In this document: one piece after another, positions 23,146 through 33,526 of the stretch
Position numbering within the stretch: the first letter of the stretch is position 1
How the letters are laid out: the number at the start of each line of letters is the position of its first letter
From: Myotis daubentonii
Lineage: Eukaryota; Chordata; Mammalia; Chiroptera; Vespertilionidae
Assembly (NCBI RefSeq): GCF_963259705.1
Contig: NC_081846.1
Location: 60,255,722-60,319,721 of the forward strand
Direction: 5' to 3'
DNA: 64,000 nt
Notes under the pieces: generated by a model
The model's database searches: none
What the model was told of the DNA's origin: nothing
The model's input: only the letters and a program-made list of their open reading frames with translations
Program-made: the position numbers and the translations under genes

Positions 23146-23894
23146 ACTGATAAAATCGAAGCAGAAAACCAAATGATTCCCTGAGACATAGCACCAACCA
23201 AGTTGCAAGCCCATCCCAGCTGTTTCCAGTGGCTTTCCATGCAAATGGTCTGTCTTGGCTTATGGTTCAGACTTTACCAAAAATCTCTCAGACAAATGGC
23301 ATCTGCCCTATACCTGTTACTAAGTGGCCCCAGGCTCAGCACTAGCAGTAGCCGGCCTTGGTTTACAGCTTGACCTCTCCTGGGCATCTCCAAACCCAGC
23401 ACAAGCAACAGCCACCTGCAGATTGCTTTGTCATATCAGCCCAATTCTAATCAGCACCACGCCATGTTGTTTCAAAATGGCTTTATGCTGCTATTAAAAA
23501 ACATTACTACAATTCATTTATGGAGGAGATAATTGATTTAACCTGCATTGAAACTAACAGGGAGATGGTCATATTGTTGTCCTTTGACCTCATAATTATA
23601 GTTTTAGCAGTCCATGACAAATAAATATTTCAATAGTTCAAAAGGGCTTGCTAAAAAAACACACACAAAAAAACACACATGGTCATTACATTATAATTCA
23701 TTAGACAAAATTTGTGTCCAGTAAGAGAGCATTTAGGGTATCATCTGAGGTCAATAAATACCAAACAAATAAGATTGCTCTCTTAGGAAAATAACTGGTA
23801 CATTTTCTTCTTTTGGCCTCACATGATCTCCCTCCTATGTCTGCCTGACCTATTTCCTTTTTATGACATCAATCATGGAGCAGCAGGGTCCATC
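23146..23894. other. Unassigned sequence, mildly GC-rich at 23200-23470
   Basis: The stretch at 23210-23470 has a base composition unlike its AT-rich surroundings and contains loosely repeated 'CCCAGCAC'-type phrases ('GGCTCAGCACTAGCAGTAGC' and 'CCCAGCACAAGCAACAGCCA'). It may be the end of an unrecognised transposon. No coding potential was seen. Confidence 0.35.
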
Positions 23895-24005
23895 CATGAT
23901 CTAATTTTTAACTTACCCCTTTCAAGACAGCCATGTTCTGAGGTGTTGTGGGTTAATTAGGACTTCAACATATGAATTTGGAGGCAGGGGCGTGTCAACC
24001 TATGA
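23895..24005 (-). repeat. MaLR LTR fragment
   Basis: 'GGACTTCAACATATGAATTT' followed by a G-rich segment and 'CAACCTATGACA' is the reversed start of a MaLR-type LTR. It is short and degraded. Confidence 0.5.
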
Positions 24006-24152
24006 CATCTATTAAAATTACCTTGTACTCATTTAAAGAAATGTAGGTTTTGTATTTTAATTAATTCCTTCTTATAAGGATCCATACAAGTGAAATGCCT
24101 TGATGCTATCTTGAGTGCAGAATAAAAAATATTTTGGAATACAGAAAAAACA

Positions 24153-24456
24153 TCTTGGTGTACTCAAATTGAGATTGCTTTGCTTTTAAAGCATACTATT
24201 ATCATTATAAAAATATTACAACAAAAATCAGCAATTTTTCCTTGCAATAACCAATTAGGAAATGTGATTGGAAAAAACAAACTTATTCATAATAACAACA
24301 CAAACTACCACATAAAGTACAAAATCCATATGAATAAATATAAGAAGGAATGTGGAAGATAAAAAAAAGTATGAAGCTTTATAGAAGGATATAAAAAACA
24401 TGAAGAAAAGTAGAGACATGTTTTCAGTTAAAGCAATCTCAGTTTGAGTACACTAA
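24153..24456. repeat. Unassigned inverted repeat with ~26-bp arms, about 250 bp apart
   Basis: The left arm (24153-24181) and right arm (24430-24456) are reverse complements with about two mismatches over the core GTGTACTCAAA / TTTGAGTACAC extended by GAGATTGCTTT / AAAGCAATCTC. The enclosed segment looks partly L1-derived. It could be the terminal repeats of an old DNA transposon or a local inversion. Confidence 0.7.
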
Positions 24457-24787
24457 AACATTTTTTACCTGAAAAACAATTAAGGAAAATATTAATAATA
24501 AAGCTTAAATTGAAATGCCACATATTTGGGAAAATTATAAAATAAAGTTTTAAATACCCTAACTTAAAAATGGTAATTAGGAAATATTTTTATATTTAAT
24601 GAAAACTGTATTATCCAAACTTGTGAGATGGAGTTATACCTTTTCTTAGAAGTAAGTTTGTACCTTAGAGGGAAAGTTATAGCATATATTTAAAAAGAAA
24701 AAAGGTTGAATGTCAACAGGCTAAACTTTTATCTTAAAAAATTAGAAAAATGAATATCCATCCAAATAATGAAGTTTTTAGCCATTA
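24457..24787. other. No recognisable feature
   Basis: This is AT-rich non-coding sequence with nothing identified. Confidence 0.45.
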
Positions 24788-24952
24788 TCTACATTAATGA
24801 AAGTATAATATGCTAATTAGACCAGATGACCTTCCAGAAGAAGCCGGGGCTGTGAGGGAAGCACGGGTCCCGGGTGCCAGAGGGAAGCTGGTGCCGGCAG
24901 CCGGGGGGAGGAAGGCCTACTCTTGCACGAATTTCATGCATCAGGCCTCTAC
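24788..24952 (+). mobile_element. Minimal Helitron, 165 bp
   Basis: The 5' end TCTACATTAATGAAAG follows an A. The 3' end has the hairpin TGCACGAATTTCATGCA and CTAC (a mutated CTAG), followed by T. It has exactly the same length and largely the same body as the copy at 36492-36656, including 'GTGCCAGAGGGAAGC'. It is the smallest Helitron type in the window. Confidence 0.88.
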
Positions 24953-25889
24953 TAATGATCATATATGCAAATTTCAATTTGCCAAGTCCCAAATACAGAT
25001 TTTCAAAATTTTTTGATGAAAAATAATTCCTTATCACTGAAGTAAAAACTGAAAAACAGTTATTTCTGACTAGAAAATATATGCAATTATGATTCCAGTT
25101 ATCACTCTTGATACACAACTTACATTCTTTTTCATTCTATCCATGGTCTATAAATAAAAGAACTGTGATGAAGGGGAAGCTAGCAAAAGCCTCCTGTTAA
25201 TAACAAATCTGCAGGGTAAATCAAAGCCATGTCTTTAGTTCTATCTTATGATGAAGTTGTATAAGAGGCACAAGCAGCTATGAGATTGAAGATAAATTGG
25301 TCAACTAGTGTTTTTGTTGTTATTATTTATGTGCTTGTCTATTTGTTTATCTCAGGCTGATATGAAATAAAGGGATTATATCACGATTCAGAACCTATTC
25401 CAATAATTGGTATAATTTCAAGATAAGAATTTATGGAAAGTCATATGTAAAGAATTCTAATCAGTTTAGAACAAGATACCACTGTATTAAGTAGCAAAAA
25501 AACATTAAATTTGTAAAAGTTACATGTCTTACCCAAAAGTTTGTTCAGTATAGATATTTTAGTTATATTATCAATAATTATTACTAAAATACTATAATGA
25601 ATTAGCAAAGCTTATGACCAAACCGTATAAATATTGAAGCTAACATGAAGACTTTGCTAATTAATTATCTGATTAATTACTTAAACATAATTGTGTTTAA
25701 ATAAAATATAAAGGATTTATTTACATGGAACTATCCAATTCACATGTTTCCCATAATATTTATATAGTTCCATTGTTTAATATTGTTCAAAGGGAAAATG
25801 TGAGTAAAAGATAACTTCTGAAAATGTCACATCTTAATTGAAGAGCATAATTTTCACAATTTTGTGTCTATACAAAGGTAAGTGAATGG
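24953..25889. other. No recognisable feature
   Basis: This is AT-rich non-coding sequence with nothing identified. Confidence 0.45.
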
Positions 25890-26050
25890 ATATTTATTTA
25901 GTGTTAACATATATTCACCACCACTTTCTCAAAAATAACCTGTTCTCATTTTACAGATGAGAAAAATAAATATCAGAGTAGTCATGTTACTTTTCCAAAA
26001 CTATAAAACAAAGTGATAAAGCCAGTAATTCATGCATAGCTTAAAGTACA
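25890..26050 (-). repeat. MIR SINE fragment
   Basis: On the plus strand this reads 'TCATTTTACAGATGAGAAAA' and 'CATGTTACTTTTCCAAAACT', the reversed MIR core. Confidence 0.65.
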
Positions 26051-26628
26051 GAAGAGCAAAAGACAAAATATCTTGGATTACAACCCTCTAAGATGAGTTA
26101 TATTCTTGTAGAGTTCAATGATCAGAAGTTCTGTCTGTGCAATATTATGACAATCAGATGCAACCACAAAAGGTTTTGCTTATTTATTCACAGCATGCCT
26201 ATGGAATGTTGAGAATGACAGAGAAATGGGATACCATACTAGGGATTAGCAAGATAAATACATTCATGACCACAATAAAGCAGATCTCCTGAGACTTTTG
26301 AGCAAATCCAGCCTTTTCATGGACATGTCCATGAGCCTATTACAAAAAGATATCTGAGAAAAACAAATTTTGGGGGGGTCACTTGGTATCAACTACATAT
26401 ATCTGAAAGGTCTCTTACTTGTCAGTGAATCTATTATTTAGTGTTCAGTGGCTAAATTTCCAAATGATGATTTGTACAAAATTAATATCCTCTATAATAA
26501 CTGCTTGACCTCTGTGTTGACACAATTCACCCCACAATTCCCCATTCCAACCAAAAATAAAAGCAGCAATCCTGTTTATGTACACATCTGGTAACTTTTA
26601 AAAATGAAATGAGAATGGTCCCTGCTAA
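26051..26628. other. No recognisable feature
   Basis: This is non-coding sequence with nothing identified. Confidence 0.45.
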
Positions 26629-27400
26629 TCTACACTAATAAAAGACAAACATGCAAATTGACCATACCTTTGCTACACCTTAAGCCACGCCCACCAGCCA
26701 ATCAGAGTGACTATATGCAAATTAACCCAACCAAGATGGCAGCTGGCAGCCACAGAGCTGGAGCAAGCATGAGGCTTGGTTGCCCCAATGATGGAGGAAG
26801 CCAAGCTTCCCGCCTGCCGTGGCTGGCTCTGAGCTCCACTCAAAGCAACAAAGTTTCAATTCTAGAAGGTAAATAAACCCCAGATACCAGCTTTCAGCCG
26901 GCCGTGGCCACAGAGCTGGAGCGAGCAGGAGGCTTAGGTTGTCCCTGGTGATGGAGGAAGCCAAGCTTCCCTCCCGCCCACCCTGGCTGGCTCTGAGCTC
27001 CTCTCAAGGCTACAAAGTTTCAATTATAGAAGGTAAATAAATCCCAGAATAAAAAAGGAAAAAGAAAAAAAGGAGAGGCTGGGAGCGTCCGTCACCAGGG
27101 GGGCTTGGCCAGCCTGAAAACGGTCCTCAGCCCCTCACCCAGACTGGCCAGGCACCCCAGTGGGGACCCCCCACCCTAAAGGGGGTGTGGCAAGCCTGAA
27201 AACAGCCATCAGCCCCTCACCCAGGCTGGCCAAACCTCCATGGGGTGAGGGTCCCCACTCGCGGGGGGGCTTGACCAGCCTGTAAACAGCCATCAGCCCC
27301 TCACCCAGGCTGGCCAGGCACCCCAGTGGGGACCCCCACCCTGATCCGGGACACCCTTCAGGGAAAACCAGCTGGGCCCCACACATGCACCAGGCCTCTA
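26629..27400 (+). mobile_element. Helitron A of the tandem array, 772 bp
   Basis: The 5' end TCTACACTAATAAAAGAC follows an A at 26628. The 3' end reads 'CATGCACCAGGCCTCTA' and stops at 27400 without the G of CTAG, where Helitron B starts. Inside are two direct copies of a ~135-bp block (about 26752-26884 and 26907-27042) and three ~81-bp units (about 27103-27346). It carries two POU octamers ATGCAAAT, at 26651 and 26715. The body resembles 40664-41308. There is no Rep/helicase frame. Confidence 0.88.
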
Positions 27401-27864
27401 TCCTATATAATAAAAGGGTAATATGCAAATTGACCATAACAGCAGAATGACTGGGAATGACTGGTCACTATGACACACACTGACCACCAGGGGGCAGACG
27501 CTCAATGCAGGAGCTGCCCCCTGGTGGTCAGTGTGCTCCCACAGGGGGGGCTCTGCTCAGCCACAAGCCAGGCTGATGGCTGCCAGCACAGCAGTGGTGG
27601 CGGGAGCCTCTTCCGCCTCCTCAGCAGCGCTAAGGATGTCTGACTGCAGCTTAGCTCTGCTCCCTGCTGGTAAGTGGACATCCCCTGAGGGCTGCTGGGC
27701 TGCCAGAGGGATGTCTGACTGCCAACTTGGGCCCAATCCCCCAGGGAGCGGGCCTAAGCCAGCAGGTGGACATCCTCCGAGGGGTCCCAGACTGCAAGAG
27801 GGCATAGGCCAGGCTGAGGAATGCCCCCTCCAAGTGCACAAATTTTTGTGCACCAAGCCTCTAG
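27401..27864 (+). mobile_element. Helitron B of the tandem array, 464 bp, complete
   Basis: The 5' end TCCTATATAATAAAAGGG follows the A at 27400. The 3' end has the hairpin GTGCACAAATTTTTGTGCAC and CTAG at 27861-27864. It contains a perfect 22-bp inverted repeat at 27476-27497 and 27514-27535. It abuts its neighbours with no intervening base. Confidence 0.93.
27476..27535. promoter_or_regulatory. Perfect inverted pair of CTCF-consensus motifs in Helitron B
   Basis: Two 22-bp arms (27476-27497 and 27514-27535) are exact reverse complements separated by 16 bp. Each contains CCACCAGGGGGCAG (plus strand at 27484-27497, minus strand at 27514-27527), which fits CCASYAGRKGGCRS at all positions. The motifs face each other. 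Function is inferred from sequence only. Confidence 0.45.
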
Positions 27865-28634
27865 TCTATAATAATAAAAGAGTAATATGCTAATTAGACC
27901 AGACAGCAGAACAACCTTCTGGTCCAGACGACCTTCTGGAACAACCAGTGGGCAGGGGCAGGACCAGCCATGGCAGTCCCAGCACCCCAACCCCCTTCCG
28001 CAGAGGCAGTGGAAGAGGCCGCAGTGCAGGCCCGGTCCTGGTCCGGGGTCACCCCTTACACAGAGGTGGCAGGAGAGGCCATGGTGCGGGCCTGGTCCTG
28101 GACCCAGCGCCGCCCCTTCTGCAGAGGCAGTTACAGAGGCAGTGGTGCGGGCCTGGACCAGGTCCTGACACCACGCCTTCCACAAAGGTGGAGGGGCAGG
28201 GGACGGCGTGATCCCGGAGCCTCCACAGAGGCTGGACGGGGTGCGACCGTGGTGCCTCAACCTCCCACAGCCCCTCCCCCATAGGCCTGGCCCCAGATCA
28301 CACACCCACCAGTGGGCCGGGGGCGGGGCCAGGGCTAAGAAGCAGCAAGCCCAGCTTCTGGTTGAGCCACACTCCCTCCCCACCTCCCGCTCAGCCAGAA
28401 GCCAGGTTCACAGCTGGCAAGTGCAGTGGAGGTGGCGTGAGCCTCTTCTGCTTTCGTGGCAGGTGGGCGGTAAGGAGCAAGGGGTCGTGGACTGCGAGAT
28501 CCCCAGACTGCGAGATGGATATCTGAGTTCCAGCTTAGGCCAGATCCTCGGGGGTCCTGGACTGTGAGAGGGCACAAGCCAGGCTGAGAGCGCCCCCCCA
28601 CCCCATGCATGAATTTCATGCACCAGGCCTCTAG
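27865..28634 (+). mobile_element. Helitron C of the tandem array, 770 bp, complete
   Basis: The 5' end TCTATAATAATAAAAGAG starts directly after the CTAG of Helitron B. The 3' end has the palindrome TGCATGAATTTCATGCA and CTAG at 28631-28634. The GC-rich middle (about 27985-28230) is built of imperfect ~62-bp tandem units with recurring 'GGCCTGGTCCTGG'. The first 50 bp match the minimal Helitron at 36492. Confidence 0.92.
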
Positions 28635-28915
28635 TCCTATATAATAAAATTGTAATATGCTATTTGTCAACCACTTGACCAGATGCTATGACATGTATTG
28701 ACTACCAGGGGGCAGATGCTCTAACCAGTAGGTTAGCTTGCTGCTGGGGTCCGGCAGATTAGGACTGGGCTAGAGGGCCAAACATGCCCTGTAGCCCTCC
28801 CGTGGTCCCTCCCCAGCCAGCAGGCCCCCATCGGGACTGAGCAAGATGACCCTGATCGGCCCCGACCAGGCCAAGAGACCCCACCCATGCACAAATTCAT
28901 GCACCAAGCCTCTAG
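28635..28915 (+). mobile_element. Helitron D of the tandem array, 281 bp, complete
   Basis: The 5' end TCCTATATAATAAAATTG starts directly after the CTAG of Helitron C. The 3' end reads 'GCACCAAGCCTCTAG' at 28915, followed by T. The body matches the Helitron at 52211-52514 ('GGTTAGCTTGCTGCTGGGGT'). The internal CTCF-like motif has one mismatch (CTACCAGGGGGCAG at 28702). Confidence 0.92.
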
Positions 28916-29513
28916 TATCAAATAATGAAAATATTAAAAGTTCTATATTGCAATGAGTCTAGTCAGCTGAATTTTGCAAAGTGCTTTGCAAGCCACTTCA
29001 TTTATCACCATCATGCTAAGGAAAAGTCAAGTAGCTGACAGATAATTGTTACCATATCCATAACTGTAGTACATTTACCAAATGTCTAATCTCCTGAGAT
29101 CACATGAAACAATTTATGTTTCCTAGTATGTCTATCAGTCTTCTCCCTGACAGTTTTAGCTAAAATAAAAGAAAAATCTGGATTTTATTACTGCTTCTTG
29201 AGCGTGTAAGCTATTACTTAGTCTAATTTCTTAATATATCTGAATGAAGAAACTAAAGACTTCTAAACAACTTGTTGATCACTGTATGACTAATAATTTT
29301 CAGGTTACTCACATTTATTCTAAACTAGATCTTACCATTGGATGGGTTTGGTTTGAAGGCATAGGACAAAGGGCACAAGGCATCTTAGAAATATCACATA
29401 GAATTGCTCCCTCACTTGCTCTCTCTAGACAATAACATTCTCCACAACAATTTGAAAGAAAAAAATAGCCTGTAACAAAGAACCACATGTAACTTTCTTT
29501 TCGTTTTTAAAAA
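28916..29513. other. No recognisable feature
   Basis: This is AT-rich non-coding sequence with nothing identified. Confidence 0.45.
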
Positions 29514-29680
29514 GGACAGTCAACTGCCATGGCCAGTGTGGCTCACTTGGTAGAACATCTATCTGCCAGTGCACTGAAAGTTTGCTGGATCAGTTCCTGG
29601 GCAGGGCACATGCCAGGTTGCAGGTTTGGCCCCCAGGTGGGGTGCATACGGGAGGCAACAAATTGATGTTTCTTTCTACA

Positions 29681-29734
<54 letters not shown>

Positions 29735-29808
29735 TCCCTTCCTCCATCCTTTCCTCCCTCCCTCCCTCTCTACAATCAATAAAAGTTAAATAAATACAAA
29801 GCTCCCTA

Positions 29809-30168
29809 TCTTATATAATAAAAGAGTAATATGCAAATTGACCCTAACAGCGGAATGACCGGGAATGACCAGTCACTATGATGCACACTGACCACTAGGG
29901 GGCAGACGCTCAATGCAGGAGCTGCCTCCTGGTGGTCAGTGTGCTTCCAGACGACTCATGGCTGGCCAGAGCAGCAGTGGTGGTGGGAACCTCTCCGCAG
30001 CAGCGCTAAGAATGTCCGACTAATGGCTTAGGTCCGATCCCCTGGGGAGTGGGCCTAAGCCAGCCGGTGGACATCCCCTGAGGGGTCCCAGACTATGAGA
30101 GGGCATAGGCCAGGCTGAGGGACTCCCCCCAACCCGAGTGCATGAATTTTCATGCACCAGGCCTCTAG
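29809..30168 (+). mobile_element. Helitron, 360 bp, complete, nested in a SINE tail
   Basis: The 5' end TCTTATATAATAAAAGAG follows an A. The 3' end has the hairpin TGCATGAATTTTCATGCA and CTAG at 30165-30168, followed by T. It carries the CTCF-consensus match CCACTAGGGGGCAG at 29892-29905 and an opposing copy with one mismatch at 29922-29935. Confidence 0.93.
29892..29905 (+). promoter_or_regulatory. CTCF-consensus match inside a Helitron
   Basis: CCACTAGGGGGCAG fits CCASYAGRKGGCRS at all positions. Binding is inferred only. Confidence 0.4.
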
Positions 30169-30210
30169 TTTAAAAATAATAGCAATAATAAAAATAAAAG
30201 GGACAGTCAA

Positions 30211-30884
30211 GGTGATATATCATACTCTAAAATGCCAACATATTTATGTTTTTTATATGTTTTATTTAAAATATATATTTATATCTCTAACACATGAAAG
30301 GTTTATGAAATGAAAAAGTACTGTAAGTGCAGTATGCACCACCTATTGTACAAAAGTCATGACCTGGGCTTCCATATTCTTTCAATAGAAACAGCAGGAA
30401 GTAGTTTCCCTGTTAGAAGTCTATACTGTCATTTACATCAGGAAGACTAGATTTTATTGCTCAGATCCGAGCAACATGATGTTCTGCTTATTTAGATAAA
30501 AACATTGACCCTTTCATTGTGGTGTGATAACTTAGAGAATGCATTTCATAAATGATTTTGTAGGAAATTACAGCAAGAAAATATCAAGAAAAGATTTAAA
30601 GGCCTATTAATTTCCTATGTAGCTTTAGGAGCCTTTATGAACTTTCTTGTGCTCACTGTGATTTTTTTCTCCAAACTAAATACATTTCAAATATATATTA
30701 CATCTATCTTATATGTGAGTAGGTATCTTTATTACAGTAATGATCATGGAATGATGTTATTACATGTCTTTATTATTTTAGCACACATACTGGTATGTCT
30801 ACAAATCAAAATGTCACAAATTTCTCTGGGAGATAACCTGTTAATATATTATATTTAATTTTTTATATAAAATAAAGTCCAAAG
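30211..30884. other. No recognisable feature
   Basis: This is AT-rich non-coding sequence with nothing identified. Confidence 0.45.
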
Positions 30885-33526
30885 TGACTTCCTCTTCTGG
30901 GAAGAAAGAGTAGATATACTTACCCTTGTTCCTCCAGTTAAATGTAACTAAAAACTCTGAATGTTATATATAAAACAAACATAAGAAAATTGAAAGCAGA
31001 AAAAAAAAAGGCCAATATGACAGGGGATCTCAGTCACTGGGGAAAGATATGGCAATTAATTTACTGGGTTTCCTTTTGGCCTCTTATTTCCCAGACTTGA
31101 AGCAAAATAACTGGCAACCAAGAAATGCCAACAGACAAAGATCCAAAAACGTCCCATGAAAAGCCTGTTCTCCTTGCCAAAGAAAAAGGCAAAGGGCAGA
31201 ACAGAAGTATAGAAAACTTAGACAATGATCACTCTGCTCTAGTCAAACACAATAGAAAACATTTGGTTCTACCCCAGGTACATCAGCAAATGTCAAGTGG
31301 GCAATTCACCTTCACCTGGGGTACTCCAACTCTCCACCTGAGTAGTCTCAGAGAAGGCTGAGTAGGGGCTACCCAGCCCCCACCCCCCTCCCCCTCACCC
31401 CATGTCAATGAAGACCATGTGAGAAGTCTGGCCTTCCCTCCCAGTGGGAAGTAACAGGGTGCCCTCCTCACTCCTGTGACAGTGTCAGAGGAGAAAGAGA
31501 CAGGACTTGCTCCAGGAACCATGCCACTCCCTTCCACCCATTGACTCAGTGGAGGCCACGTGGGGAGCAGTATCAGTGGTGGCCTACTAGGGAGACAGAA
31601 TTCCCAGCGCTGCCTAGCAGTAAGGAGGAGACTCCAAAGTCAAGGAGGTTAAGTGGGAACTGGACTCCCACTCCTACAGCTCTTTCGCTGCACTCAAGCA
31701 GTGTTAGAGGAAGCCAGCTAAATGAGAAGTTAGACAAAGTCCAGAGTCTCAAAATGTGCACTAGCCATTCCAAGATTCAAAAAAATATCAAACTGAGTAA
31801 TCAAAGATAACCAATATATACCAAAACTGAGATGACAAAAAATATTAGACTAATCTGATAAAGAATTTAAAGCAGACACATCATCCTACAATTATAAGTA
31901 TGCTTGAAACAAAGAAAAACTGTGGTCTCAGCAAAGTAAAAGACATAAAATGAACAAAACGGAAATTTTAGAAGTAAAAACACTATAACTGAAATAAAAT
32001 AACCAGGGACAAATAAGGACATTAAATAAGAAGTAATAACAATCCTAAATGTGTACATAACAAAATGCATAGACAAAAAGTAGGTGAATCAAAATCTTAG
32101 AGAAATGAAAGGAGAAATGCATAAATCAATAACTATAGTTGGAGACCAAAACCCCTCATTTGAAAATTGATGGACTAATTACAGAAAACTAGAAAGGATA
32201 TAGAACTAGAAATACTATTGACCAACAGGATCTAATCAACATTTGCAAAGTATTCCACCAATCATCATCAGACCATATCCTGGGCCATAAAACAAACCTC
32301 ATCGAATTTAAGAGATCTGAAATCAAGCAATGTGTTTTCACTGAGAACAATAGGAGCAAAGCAGAAATCAGTTTCAAAAAGATAATAGGAAACTCTCCAG
32401 ACACTGGGAAATCAAACAGCACGTTTCTAAATAATCCACAGGTCAAGGAGAACGTCTAAAAGGAAATCAAACAGTACAACGAATTGCATGAAAATAAAAT
32501 TTTAACATATTTAAGTTAGTACAGTACAGCTAAAACCATGCTGAGAAGGAAATTTATTTCACTAAATGTATATATTATAAAAAAAGGGAAGGTTTCAAAT
32601 GAACAATCTAAAGCCCTACAAGCATCTAGGGAGCATGGGGAGAAAGCAAAATAAGTCCGCAGTAAGCAGAAAGAAGAAAATAAGAGCATAAACCAATGAA
32701 ATTGAAAGCAGAAAAACAACTTTAAAAAAATCAGTGTTACAAATAGTTGGTTGTGTGACATGATCAATAAAACTGCCCAACCTTTAGCAAAAGTCTAACA
32801 AATATATATACAAATTATCAGTATCATTACAGACTCTGTAGACATCAGAAGATTAATCAGGGAATACTATGAAAAACTCTACAAAAGTTTGACAACATCA
32901 ATAAAATGGACTAATTCCTTTAAAAAACACAAATGAAATAGAGCATAAAAATATTTGAATAGCCTGATAGCATAAAGAAATTGAATTTCTCATTACAAAC
33001 TTCTCAAATGGAAATCTTCTGGCTGGTTTCAATGGAAAATTCTACCAAACACTTAAAGAAGAATTAACACCAATTGTACATAATCCTTTTTAAAAATTAG
33101 AAATGAAGAAAAGACTACAAAATTCATTTTATAAAGCTAGAATGAATCCAATACCAAAACAAAAACAGTACAAAAAGGAAAATTACACATCAGTATCCCT
33201 CAGAAATACAGATATCAAAATCTCTAACAATGTAAGCAAATAGAATTCAGTAGCATATGAAAAGAATTCTAATCCATGACCAAGTGAGGTTTATTCTAAG
33301 TATGGAAGGCTGGTTCAATATTCAAAAATCAATCAATATAATCTATCATATTAACTAAAGAGAAAAATCACTGTATCATATCAATTGATGCAGAAAAAGC
33401 ATTTGATTAAATTCAACACCCATTCATATTAAAAACATTTGAAAAATAGGTAGAAATTTTCAAAAAAGTTTTTTTTAAATAAAACCCCTCTATCACTAAT
33501 AAGTAAGTTCAGCAAGGTTACAGGTA

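Larger units (their letters stand above)
29524..30200 (+). mobile_element. VES-type SINE split by a Helitron in its tail
   Basis: The SINE body (29524-29808) has the head 'GGCCAGTGTGGCTCACTTGG', an expanded (CT)n at about 29686-29731 and the end 'TACAATCAATAAAAGTTAAA'. Its A-rich tail resumes at 30169-30200. The target duplication GGACAGTCAA lies at 29514-29523 and 30201-30210, outside the Helitron, proving the nesting order: SINE first, Helitron second. Confidence 0.9.

Noticed and set aside
27754..28383. 209-codon open frame on the minus strand
   Set aside because: It lies across the junction of Helitrons B and C and over ~62-bp GC-rich tandem units. GC-rich repeats lack stop codons by chance, and the translation is low-complexity with no domain.
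31125..31810. Open frames of 66-89 codons near the start of the long L1, considered as an intact ORF1
   Set aside because: They are short, in different frames and on both strands; the L1 is too decayed for a functional ORF1.
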